Positions 1 through 8,157 of a DNA stretch of 49,800 nucleotides are shown piece by piece; within the stretch, counting starts at the first letter, position 1, and each line of letters opens with the position of its first letter. A program made the translations under genes and the position numbers. The DNA is taken from the IMG/VR virus record IMGVR_UViG_3300046787_000575, positions 1 to 49,800 of that record. One strand, 5' to 3'. Below the pieces are notes generated by a model. It was given only the letters and a program-made list of their open reading frames with translations. It searched no databases and was not told where the DNA came from. This DNA is from a virus.

Positions 1-203
1 TGATCTCCTGGGTGCCTGGAGAGGGTAAATCGCCTGACCGAGTTGATGCCCTTGTTCATGCACTGACAGCCCTTCTAATCAAGCCACCAGCAGGATTCAG
101 CGGCGGAAAACTACGCGCAAAGAGCCTGGGAGACCGAAAAATGGGTCTTCCTGGCGCTAGTAGGGGATTTCAGGGCCGTAGCGGAGGTTTCAGAGTCCGA
201 TGA
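1..203 (+). CDS. terL: Terminase large subunit, C-terminal end (partial)
   Basis: Only the last 66 codons are inside the window (reading frame starts at base 3). They include ISWVPGEGKSPDRVDALVHA, followed by LTALL. A proline-glycine turn followed by SPDRVDALVHALT is typical of the end of the nuclease domain of phage large terminases, where the Asp of the DA(L/V) segment helps bind catalytic metal. The protein would drive ATP-powered DNA packaging through the portal and cut the concatemer. The last roughly 45 residues are basic and glycine-rich. The stop overlaps the next start as ATGA (200-203), so the genes are translationally coupled. The ATPase domain is outside the window, so the assignment rests on this tail plus the position upstream of the portal. 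Confidence 0.82.
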   Translation, partial: ISWVPGEGKSPDRVDALVHALTALLIKPPAGFSGGKLRAKSLGDRKMGLPGASRGFQGRSGGFRVR

Positions 204-562
204 AGATCGTTAAGGATGTTTTTCCTGCTCATGTTGCGGTAGTACCTGCTGGTTTTACCGAAGACGTAACAGAAATTAAGTCTGCACCAGCCACGGAGGG
301 TGCTTACTACGTCTCGAAGACTAGAGTTGTACTTACGGAAGACGTAATCACTATTGCAGTTGACAGTCCTGACGGTGCTTCCATTATTTTTTATGAAAAG
401 TATGCAGAATACATCCCGGAACTCCAAAAAGGCAGCGATATCAGGGTAATAACCGACTCAGGGAAGATAGTTGCCTTCAAAAAGGACACAAACTGCGGAT
501 GCGGGTCTAGACTTAGAAGTTGGAACCCCTATAAGACGCTAAACTCGATCAAGGACATGTAA
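200..562 (+). CDS. Hypothetical protein between terminase and portal
   Basis: This encodes 120 residues, starting at the ATG that overlaps the terminase stop. A GGAGGT ribosome-binding site lies at about 183-188, rather far upstream. The protein looks beta-rich and has no signal peptide or membrane segment. Near the end it has CGCG (Cys99 and Cys101) followed by SRLRSWNPYKTL, a compact Cys/basic motif that could bind metal or nucleic acid. I do not recognise a named family. Its stop overlaps the next ATG (TAATG), placing it in the packaging/head operon, so a minor role in packaging or head assembly is the natural guess. Confidence 0.75.
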   Translation: MKIVKDVFPAHVAVVPAGFTEDVTEIKSAPATEGAYYVSKTRVVLTEDVITIAVDSPDGASIIFYEKYAEYIPELQKGSDIRVITDSGKIVAFKKDTNCGCGSRLRSWNPYKTLNSIKDM

Positions 563-852
563 TGACTCAGATAGATATCTTCACTTTTGTCATTCTCGCC
601 CTAGCCTCTATCCGATTGACGCGTCTAATAACTATTGATGTAATATTCGAGCCGATTAGAGAGCGTATCTGGAAGAAATTTCCTCCGCACTACGGCTTTG
701 GCTACCTATTCACTTGCAGCTGGTGTACTGGTTTGTGGGCTTCTGCTGTTGTAATTGCTTTGTATTTAGTAGTACCACCAGTTGGCTATGTGGTATCATT
801 AGTGTTGTCTATCTCAACAATTGTTGGGTACATAGCTTCGCGTATCGATTGA
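562..852 (+). CDS. Small membrane protein, DUF1360-like
   Basis: The 96-residue product has hydrophobic stretches at about residues 5-22, 58-73 and 74-93, so it is probably an integral membrane protein. The segment ASIRLTRLITIDVIFEPIRE and the motif CSWCTGLWAS at residues 52-61 match the pattern I associate with DUF1360, a small-membrane-protein family of unknown function found in phages and bacilli. The CxxC pair may bind metal or form a disulfide. The ATG overlaps the upstream stop (TAATG) and AAGGA lies just before it. A membrane protein between terminase and portal is slightly odd for a head operon; superinfection exclusion or envelope modification are possible roles, but nothing in the sequence settles this. 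Confidence 0.75.
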   Translation: MTQIDIFTFVILALASIRLTRLITIDVIFEPIRERIWKKFPPHYGFGYLFTCSWCTGLWASAVVIALYLVVPPVGYVVSLVLSISTIVGYIASRID

Positions 853-865
853 CAGGGAGTCCCAC

Positions 866-2614
866 TTGGGCATTTTTAGACGTAACTCTAAGCAGACCCC
901 GGCAGGTCCTCGACCTACCGGAATACGTGGTTCTGCTCCGAGAAGCGCGACCTCAATCGCACCCGGAATTTCTATAGACTCTTTTGGCCTTGTATATGCA
1001 GAGCCAGTAGCCTACAACTCACCGCGTCCTCTAACTGCTGCAGCTGCTCAGATCAAGATGGGCGACAAGAACGAGGCAGAGCAGTTTAAGGCTCGCCGTC
1101 AGTCGGCATCTACCTCATGGCAGACAGAAGCGTGGGAATATTACGACGCTATCGGTGAAATCAAATATGCTTTCAACCTTGTTGCATCTGTTGTTTCTCG
1201 TATCCGCCTCTACGTTGCCGTAGTTGACGACCCAGCCGAGGCTCCAGTTGCAGTTAATAAGTCTGACACCGTTCAGCAGGACCTTGCCTCTGCCGCAGAG
1301 CGCGCTCTAAAGCGTCTGGACTCTGCTTATGGAGGTCAGTCTGGCCTTCTTAAGGACTGCGCACTAAATCTTCAGGTTACTGGCGAGTGCTACCTAGTTC
1401 AGATCCCTGAGCGTCTAGGCTCAGGCCTCCCTGAGTCCTGGGACATTCGCTCAACTGACGAACTTCAGATTGACCAGAAGGGCAATTACATCATCAATCC
1501 TCGTCGCGAGGTTGGTGGAGGTTCTTCTTCTATGTCTGCTGGCAAGAATGCCATCAAGCTTCCTCGCGATGCGTTCATCGGTCGCGTTTGGAAAGCCCAC
1601 CCACGCTATAGCCAGGAGTCTGACAGCTCGCTACGCGGCCTTCTAGACCTCTGTGCTGAACTACTACTCTTGAACCGTACTTTCCGTGCTACGGCCCGTT
1701 CTCGCCTCAATGCGGGTGCCCTGTACTTGCCAGACGGTCTATCAGTAGCTGCGTCTCCAGACCCAGACTACCCGTATGATGAAGACGGCGAATACAACGA
1801 GCAGTACAATATGGAAGAGGCTGCCGACGACTTCGAAGACCAGCTCATCGATGCGATGACCACTCCGATTAAGGACGAGGACTCAGCTAGCGCCGTAGTT
1901 CCACTTATCATCCGCGGTCCTGCTGAACTTGGCGACAAGATTAAGCAGTTTAAGTTTGAGCGTTCATTCGATGACTCTCTAGTTGCACGTGCTGACCGAG
2001 TACTCGACCGCATCATGCAGGGTCTAGATGTTCCAAAGGACATCGTTACTGGTCTTGCCAACGTTAAATACTCAAACGCTATGCAGATTGACGAGTCACT
2101 CTACAAGGCTCACATCGAACCACTGATGCTTCTGATTGCAGACGCACTGACTGTTGTTTACCTGCGCCCTTACCTAATCGCTAACGGCTACTCAGCGGCT
2201 GATGTCAACCGCCTGCACATCTGGTACGACCCATCGGCCGTAGCTACTCGTAATGACCGTGCTTCAGATGCTGACGCAGGTTTTGACAAGATGGCTGTCA
2301 GCTTCGACACTTGGAGACGTACTCACGGATTCTCAGATCAGGATGCCCCTACAGCTGCAGAGCTAGCGATGCGTCTAGTGATCAACAAGGGTGCTATCAC
2401 TCCAGAGTTTACTCAGGCCCTTCTCGGCGCTGTTGCTCCAGATATCATCAACCTAACTCGAGAGATCCAGCAGGAAGAATCTGTTGCCCCGATCCCGCCA
2501 GAGCTAGACAAACTTCTCAATGACGCTAACGCCCCTACAGCAGAAGCGGCACCTGAAGGTGAAGATACCCCTGCTGCCCCGATTGTCCCACTAGCAGAGC
2601 CAGAGGCCCTATAA
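866..2614 (+). CDS. Portal protein
   Basis: This 582-residue protein would form the dodecameric ring at the head vertex through which DNA enters and leaves. Segments typical of actinophage portals are visible: an early helical block GEIKYAFNLVASVVSRIRLY, VTGECYLVQIPE, the phrase KYSNAMQIDESLYKAHIEPL, and a C-terminal acidic, Pro/Ala-rich tail. The length fits the family. The start is a TTG at 866, with AGGGAG at 854-859 six bases upstream; no ATG fits better. It follows the terminase group and ends one base before the Dps-like gene, so the two are almost certainly cotranscribed. Confidence 0.85.
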   Translation: MGIFRRNSKQTPAGPRPTGIRGSAPRSATSIAPGISIDSFGLVYAEPVAYNSPRPLTAAAAQIKMGDKNEAEQFKARRQSASTSWQTEAWEYYDAIGEIKYAFNLVASVVSRIRLYVAVVDDPAEAPVAVNKSDTVQQDLASAAERALKRLDSAYGGQSGLLKDCALNLQVTGECYLVQIPERLGSGLPESWDIRSTDELQIDQKGNYIINPRREVGGGSSSMSAGKNAIKLPRDAFIGRVWKAHPRYSQESDSSLRGLLDLCAELLLLNRTFRATARSRLNAGALYLPDGLSVAASPDPDYPYDEDGEYNEQYNMEEAADDFEDQLIDAMTTPIKDEDSASAVVPLIIRGPAELGDKIKQFKFERSFDDSLVARADRVLDRIMQGLDVPKDIVTGLANVKYSNAMQIDESLYKAHIEPLMLLIADALTVVYLRPYLIANGYSAADVNRLHIWYDPSAVATRNDRASDADAGFDKMAVSFDTWRRTHGFSDQDAPTAAELAMRLVINKGAITPEFTQALLGAVAPDIINLTREIQQEESVAPIPPELDKLLNDANAPTAEAAPEGEDTPAAPIVPLAEPEAL

Positions 2615-2615
2615 C

Positions 2616-3107
2616 ATGCACGACTACGAAATGGAACCTATCCAAGTAAACCCAGAGAACTCGGGTGTTGATCTAGCGCTTCTACTTGCTCGCACCGTTG
2701 CTGACTCTGTTGTTGCAGCTAGCATTGCTCACGGCTATCACTGGAACGTGCTTGGCCCTGATTTCGCTGAGTACCACGAGTTCTTCGGCGAGATCTATGC
2801 TGACTTCGATGGTTCGATTGACCCTACCGCGGAGCTAATCCTCACCCTTGGACACGAGGCCCCGTACCTACTAACCGATTTCCTAGAACTTACTTGTATC
2901 CAGGAAGAGCGCGTCGATGGTCTAAACACCACCGCTATGTTTGAATCTCTCCACCGAGTAAATGGGATCCTTATTGGCCAGTTTGATAAGGTCTTCGCCA
3001 TGGCAACCGACATTAACCGCCAAGATGTTGCTGACTTTGCAGCAGCACGTCTAACTTCCCTGCACAAGCAGGCGTGGCAGATTAAGGCAACTCTAGGTAT
3101 TCGCTAA
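2616..3107 (+). CDS. Dps-like mini-ferritin (DNA-starvation/ferroxidase family)
   Basis: The 163 residues fit a Dps four-helix bundle. The signature HGYHWNVLGPDF is followed by EYHEFFGEIYADFDG and DPTAELILTLG. The ferroxidase ligands are intact with the family spacing: His42, His54 (12 later), Asp69 (15 later) and Glu73 (4 later). Known Dps proteins form 12-subunit shells that oxidise Fe(II) with peroxide and store iron, and many also bind DNA. Here the N-terminus is short and acidic, lacking the lysine-rich tail many Dps use to bind DNA, so iron/peroxide detoxification is more likely than DNA compaction. The ATG lies one base after the portal stop, and a strong terminator follows. A virion-associated role cannot be excluded. 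Confidence 0.88.
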   Translation: MHDYEMEPIQVNPENSGVDLALLLARTVADSVVAASIAHGYHWNVLGPDFAEYHEFFGEIYADFDGSIDPTAELILTLGHEAPYLLTDFLELTCIQEERVDGLNTTAMFESLHRVNGILIGQFDKVFAMATDINRQDVADFAAARLTSLHKQAWQIKATLGIR

Positions 3108-3120
3108 GCCTGTAAAATAG

Positions 3121-3151
3121 CCCCGGAGCCAAAGCTCCGGGGTTTATTTTT
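3121..3151 (+). terminator. Rho-independent terminator after the portal/Dps unit
   Basis: A perfect 9-bp GC-rich stem (CCCCGGAGC at 3121-3129, GCTCCGGGG at 3134-3142) with a four-base loop is followed directly by TTTATTTTT. This is a textbook intrinsic terminator ending the terminase-portal-Dps transcript. The remaining bases to 3254 hold no gene and no convincing -35/-10 pair. Confidence 0.92.
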
Positions 3152-3254
3152 ACCCTAATCCAAATAACATACCCCAGTGTTCTGTAAACTTTAAATAGGC
3201 TATTTTTAGCACCATAGACTTATCGCGTTTTTGGCGGTCAAAAGAAGGATACGC

Positions 3255-6200
3255 ATGTCTTATCTAGACAAATTCAAGCTTGAAGCAATTGTTGCCGGTA
3301 TCGGCTTTAACGACGGCGCTAACAAAGGCTTCTGGAGAATCCAACCTCGCGACCGTATCAAGCGCTGGGTTGAGATGGGTGCCGAGCTTCGTGCTGCTAT
3401 CAAGGCTAACGGCAAGGTAATCAACGCTCACGGTCGTTCAGTTGGTTCAACTGGTAAGCCAGACGAAGTTCGAGTTTTGTTTGAGGGTCTAGGCGACGCA
3501 GGCATCCCAGATGGCGTTTACGCCGTCCCTTCTCGCTTTATCGAGAAGGTTACCGCTGTTCTTCCAGAGGAATACGTAAAGAACAAGGGTGGCAAGCTAG
3601 CTACCGACGTTAAGCCTCTAAGCACTGATGGCGACGTTCCTGACATCGCTGAGCTAGAGCGTGCTGACGTAACTCCTGACGACATTCGCGTTGCTAACGA
3701 AGGTATCAACTCTCCAGAAGGTATAGAGCAGGAAGCTTTCAAGGATTCGGAAGAGGGCAAGGCCATTGCCGAGCTTCCTACTGGAACCGAAGAGCCTATC
3801 TCAGGCAACGAAGCGATTGAGCAGGCAACCACCAATGAAGAGTCTTATTCTCCAGAAGACCTAATCAACAATGCACTCAACAAAGCTGGTAATGACGAGC
3901 CAGTTAACGTAGACGATCTAATCATGGCCATGAAGCGCCCTGGCAAGCTGGAAGACGACAACGGCGACGACGATGTCTACGACCCTTCTAAGGACAAGAA
4001 CCTTGTAAAGAAGGCCCCGGAAGGCACAGTTAAGAGCTTCCCTCAGGATCTAGTACGTGGAACAGTTGTTCGCGACAAGGACGGCAACGAGCAGGGTGTA
4101 ATCCTAGATAAGCCAGAGAAGTTTACTGCCAGCGACGGCAGCACCGGCTACTCCTTCCACACGATGCTACCAGACGGCACTGTTAAGCAGCTTAGACTAC
4201 GCCGTCAGCAGGAGCTTTACACTGACACCAAGCGTCGTGAAGACCGTAACCTCCCTAAGCCGCCTTTCGCCTCAGACAAGCCAGCTCCAGCCCCTAAGGA
4301 AACCCCTAAGGCTCCAGACGCTCCTAAGACCCCTGACGCTCCAAAGGAGCCAAAGAGCCCAGAAGCTCCTAAGACTCCAGAGGTTCCACCAGTAGACAAA
4401 ACTCCTAAGGCTCCTGAGTACGACGGCCCTACCTTTATTCCTAAGGAGCGTCCAGACAACGGTCAGGACATTGCCCTACCAGATACGAACGAGAACACCC
4501 TTTGGGCTAAGAAGGTTGCACCACTTCGCGATGAGAACGGTAAGAAGGTTCGCGCAATCGACCCTGAGACAGGAGACTTCAAGTCTACGTTCGCCGAGAG
4601 CCCAGACGCTATTCTTAGCGCTATCTTCGAAGAGTATCCTGACGCCGTAATTATGGACAACGGAAGCATCCTGGTAGAGCGCACCAGCTTCTCTGACCCA
4701 GACGGTACGGAACGTCAGTTCGAGTCTATGATTCACCGCACCAAGGGTAGCAACTACATGATCAGCTACCGCATCACCGAGCCTGACGGTACTTCAAAGG
4801 AGTACTTCAGCCACGACTACCGCGACTCATTCAGCTCTATCCACGGTAAGACAAATGGCATCATGCGCATGAGCGCAATCCTTAAGGGAGACCTACCGTC
4901 CGACTACCTACCTAGTGCTCGACGCGATAACAATAAAATATGGAGGACTTACTTCGCCACTGGAAAGCTGGCAGATCGTTTGAAGTATTTCCGCGGCAGC
5001 GAGGACCCTAATAAGGCAAGAGTTACTGAAGATACTCTAATCCGAGACCTTGCCCGCGCAGAGGCCGGAGGCAACAAAAACGAGATCGGCCTAGCTGAGT
5101 ACAACCTCAACTTGCTACGTAATGATTTCGGTGGAGACATCAAGGCTTACCGCGAGAATGCGGCTATCCAGACTATGTCTCTTCTTACCATCGATGAAAT
5201 CACCGATAAGTATGCTACCGGACGATTCGTAAAGTACAACAAATCTAGCGGTAAGGTACTAGGCACCACTCTTAAGAGCAATGTTGACGGTGTTTACGGA
5301 AGCATCAAGGATAAGGATCACGAGGGTGTTATCGAAGCTCTTGATCAGCTATCTGGTCGACTTCCTGATCTAGTCAGAAACGAGGAAGTCGCTCTGCAGG
5401 TCCTTGACCGCCTTCGCGCAGGAATGCGCAAGCGCTTCCCCGAGGCAAACAAGCAGTCGCTCAGCGGTATTATAACTAACGGTTATAACTCATGGGTCGA
5501 GAAGGATTACAGCCCCGAGGTTCTAGATGCTGCTCCTCACGTTTCAGGAGCTGGTGCTATCGTTGGCAAGAATATGCTCGTTCGATACGAGAACGGTGAC
5601 GGCCAGTACTCTGTAGGTATCGTTCACTCTGTTCTACCTAAGGATAAGAGTGATGACCCTAACAGCCCTAACGTCTACTTCGACTATGTAAACGTTTCCT
5701 TCAGAGGCCAAGATGGCAAGATTGACGCACCAACTAGGGTTTCGGCTAAGAACCTAACAATTCTAGATGACACTCTAGATGGTACGGAAATTCCTAAAGA
5801 AGCTCTAGACCAGATGACTATCTACACTCCCGGCCTGAAGGGTGAAGAGCGAATTCGCGAGCGTTTTGGTGACAAGTTCTTGATCCCTCAGAAGTCTCGC
5901 TTCAGGGATTACTTCCCTGGCGCTACGGACACTATCTCTAGCGGATACAGTCCACGAAGCACAGACCCTGCCCAGTACAACGTCGATGATCTGATTCCTG
6001 GAAAGTACTTGTACGATAGCGAAGGTCTACCTGTAGGTCAGATTGCTGCAGTTCGAGACACCACCTCCGAGTCAGGCGATAAGGGCTACACGTTTGCTCA
6101 CGTTGGTCCTGACGGTGAAGTCGGCTTCACCTCGGTCAAGGCTGGACAGACTCGAGCACCTAAGGCAGACATCTCTAAGGAAGATGGCCGTGGATCATCA

Positions 6201-7553
6201 GCTTCAGACGAGGGCTTCACGCCTAACCCGGCTGACTTCCAGGATGCCGGACTAGATGCCGAAGGAATTGGCTCTGACTCTTCAGATGCCGAGCAGGCTC
6301 TGGTTGACACTGTAGCTGACAGCACGTTCCTACGTTCCTCGGAATCACTTCTAGCCATAGCGGAGCTAGCTAGCTTGACTAAGGCTAAGTTCGACTACGA
6401 GAACAGCGAATCGGACGAGGATAAGGCGACTACTAAAGAAGCGTACAAGACCCTTGTAGCCTCTTACTACACTCGACTAGCCAAGTACAAGGCTATGGCG
6501 GCTAAGTTTGATGGCGCGGACTACGACCCGGCTTCTATCCCTAGTGATTCGATCCTGGATTCTTCTGATGTAGTAGCTATAAATGCAAAAATTAAGGCTA
6601 CGCACCCGCCTTTCAAGGCATCTAACAGAGGCAACACTAGACCTGTACGCACATACGATGAGCTTGTAGAAAAATACTCTAATCCTGAAAACACTTACTC
6701 AGGATATTTGCCAGAGGGCTGGAGCGCACCGTCTGCTTCATCGGTTGTAGAAGAGGCGCAAAGCAAGTCTAAGACCACCTTAACCCTCATAGCAGAGGGC
6801 CTACTGGGGGGTAAGGTCAGTATCTCCGACTCGGTCTTCGATATGTTCTCTAAGAGAGCTGCTCTAGAGCTTTTCGTTAATAGCTCCTCTGGCGAGTTCA
6901 AAACCCCCAACTACCACCGACTAGCGAACGCTACCGGAGACCGTGTCGACGTAAGCACGAACACTAGAGCTGCAGACTACGTGGCTCAGGAGCGGTACAT
7001 TGATGTTTCAGCATCTGTTATTAGTGCCCTCCGCGATAAGCTAGATCTAGGTGATGCTCCGCTAACTCACGTTCTTCAGAGCTCTTCTGATGTCGCGGGA
7101 CTCGGGTCAGGCGGTGCGTTCGGTTACGTTTGGTCAAGGGATATGTTTGATCCCTACGACAATTTCGCTAACTTCCACTCAATTGTTGACCGAGTAAATC
7201 GATTTATTGAAGATCTGCAATCTTCTCCTCGCGAGAACTTCGTGCAGGGCCGCTCGTGGTTTGCCGTAGATCTCAGCCAGAACCCGGAGCTTGCTGTACG
7301 TTATGTGGCGTCTCACGAGCTCGGTCACGTAATGCAGGGCAAGATTCTACGAAACCTAGACGTATACCCTAGTCAACGCGAGTGGGATAGGCTTTACGGC
7401 CCGGTTGCTGACTCGTACCGCATTAGTCAGTACGGCACATCGAACTACAACGAGCACTTCGCCGAGTCATTCGTTCGATGGGAACTTACCGGTGAAGCCG
7501 AGCCTCAGTTCCTAAAGTTCCTCACTGACTCTAGACTATTGAAGAATAAGTAG
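3255..7553 (+). CDS. Very long head-region protein with C-terminal HExxH zinc metalloprotease motif
   Basis: I chose the ATG at 3255 (1432 residues) because AGAAGGA lies six bases upstream; a TTG at 3231 would add eight basic residues but has no good site. The N-terminal ~110 residues (GFWRIQPRDRIKRWVEMGAE and on) form a compact domain of a kind seen near phage portals. A Pro/Lys/Glu repeat linker built on KAPDAPKTPDAPKEP lies at about residues 342-392. The middle is long and of unknown fold. Near the C-terminus HELGH gives His1354, Glu1355 and His1358, and NEHFAESF supplies Glu1400 and Glu1404 as possible third zinc ligands. This layout resembles MuF-like head proteins carrying a C-terminal enzyme or effector that may be injected with DNA. 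Substrate and role are unknown. Confidence 0.78.
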   Translation: MSYLDKFKLEAIVAGIGFNDGANKGFWRIQPRDRIKRWVEMGAELRAAIKANGKVINAHGRSVGSTGKPDEVRVLFEGLGDAGIPDGVYAVPSRFIEKVTAVLPEEYVKNKGGKLATDVKPLSTDGDVPDIAELERADVTPDDIRVANEGINSPEGIEQEAFKDSEEGKAIAELPTGTEEPISGNEAIEQATTNEESYSPEDLINNALNKAGNDEPVNVDDLIMAMKRPGKLEDDNGDDDVYDPSKDKNLVKKAPEGTVKSFPQDLVRGTVVRDKDGNEQGVILDKPEKFTASDGSTGYSFHTMLPDGTVKQLRLRRQQELYTDTKRREDRNLPKPPFASDKPAPAPKETPKAPDAPKTPDAPKEPKSPEAPKTPEVPPVDKTPKAPEYDGPTFIPKERPDNGQDIALPDTNENTLWAKKVAPLRDENGKKVRAIDPETGDFKSTFAESPDAILSAIFEEYPDAVIMDNGSILVERTSFSDPDGTERQFESMIHRTKGSNYMISYRITEPDGTSKEYFSHDYRDSFSSIHGKTNGIMRMSAILKGDLPSDYLPSARRDNNKIWRTYFATGKLADRLKYFRGSEDPNKARVTEDTLIRDLARAEAGGNKNEIGLAEYNLNLLRNDFGGDIKAYRENAAIQTMSLLTIDEITDKYATGRFVKYNKSSGKVLGTTLKSNVDGVYGSIKDKDHEGVIEALDQLSGRLPDLVRNEEVALQVLDRLRAGMRKRFPEANKQSLSGIITNGYNSWVEKDYSPEVLDAAPHVSGAGAIVGKNMLVRYENGDGQYSVGIVHSVLPKDKSDDPNSPNVYFDYVNVSFRGQDGKIDAPTRVSAKNLTILDDTLDGTEIPKEALDQMTIYTPGLKGEERIRERFGDKFLIPQKSRFRDYFPGATDTISSGYSPRSTDPAQYNVDDLIPGKYLYDSEGLPVGQIAAVRDTTSESGDKGYTFAHVGPDGEVGFTSVKAGQTRAPKADISKEDGRGSSASDEGFTPNPADFQDAGLDAEGIGSDSSDAEQALVDTVADSTFLRSSESLLAIAELASLTKAKFDYENSESDEDKATTKEAYKTLVASYYTRLAKYKAMAAKFDGADYDPASIPSDSILDSSDVVAINAKIKATHPPFKASNRGNTRPVRTYDELVEKYSNPENTYSGYLPEGWSAPSASSVVEEAQSKSKTTLTLIAEGLLGGKVSISDSVFDMFSKRAALELFVNSSSGEFKTPNYHRLANATGDRVDVSTNTRAADYVAQERYIDVSASVISALRDKLDLGDAPLTHVLQSSSDVAGLGSGGAFGYVWSRDMFDPYDNFANFHSIVDRVNRFIEDLQSSPRENFVQGRSWFAVDLSQNPELAVRYVASHELGHVMQGKILRNLDVYPSQREWDRLYGPVADSYRISQYGTSNYNEHFAESFVRWELTGEAEPQFLKFLTDSRLLKNK

Positions 7554-7567
7554 GATAGGATAACACC

Positions 7568-7771
7568 ATGGATAAGCCACAAAGACCATTCAACCCGATC
7601 ATCTCTATTCTTGGAGATACCTTCCAAGAAGGTAAGGCTCCGATCGAGAAGGTTATCGTTGACCTGACTACCAAGTCTATGGACGAGCTAGAAGAGCTAG
7701 CCGGAACCTATCTCGAGGCTACTTACGAGATGTTCTGGCGCGCACTACAGCCGTCAGAGTACCCACAGTAA
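7568..7771 (+). CDS. Small hypothetical protein in head operon
   Basis: The 67-residue product is acidic and probably helical, with the segment LTTKSMDELEELAGTYLEAT. It has no cysteines, signal peptide or membrane segment. The ATG follows a GGATAGGAT purine run, 14 bases after the metalloprotease gene, so it belongs to the same transcript. No family is recognised. A small helical protein here could be a head accessory or an assembly factor. Confidence 0.7.
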   Translation: MDKPQRPFNPIISILGDTFQEGKAPIEKVIVDLTTKSMDELEELAGTYLEATYEMFWRALQPSEYPQ

Positions 7772-7800
7772 TGTACAATAGTATTTAAAGAAAGAAGCGC

Positions 7801-8157
7801 ATGTCTCTAAATAGCATGATTCGCGTATTTATGTATGTGAACCCCTCGACCACTAACGTGGAAAAAGTAATGTGCTACACCCCGTTCGGTATGTCCGAGC
7901 GACTGGGCGCTGATTGGCGGCCAACTAACCGCGAAAAGTCCGGCGTTGATAGCCTCTCAGAGGATAAGATCTACGAGCTCGACTGGGATAGTGACTTTGT
8001 TCCTATGGATTCAGAAGAAGAAGACCGGGAGCACGCTGCTATCGATCTTTACGATAACTCGACTCTTACTGAAGAAGACTGCAAGAAGTACGGCAAGCTT
8101 TACATGGATCCTAACGACACCAGCAACCCTGCGCTTGACAAACTAATAGGACAGTAA
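7801..8157 (+). CDS. Hypothetical acidic protein in head operon
   Basis: This encodes 118 residues, rich in Asp and Glu, with no recognised domain. Upstream is a TACAAT hexamer (7774-7779), a possible -10 box that would give a leader of about 20 bases, and a weak GAAAGAAG ribosome-binding site. The stop TAA is followed immediately by the ATG of the next gene, so the two are coupled. Codon use matches its neighbours. Its position among head genes is the only hint to function. Confidence 0.72.
   Translation: MSLNSMIRVFMYVNPSTTNVEKVMCYTPFGMSERLGADWRPTNREKSGVDSLSEDKIYELDWDSDFVPMDSEEEDREHAAIDLYDNSTLTEEDCKKYGKLYMDPNDTSNPALDKLIGQ

Noticed and set aside
4217-4459. Minus-strand frame rich in Gly/Ser/Ala within the metalloprotease gene
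   Set aside because: It mirrors the KAPDxP repeat linker on the plus strand; low complexity explains it.
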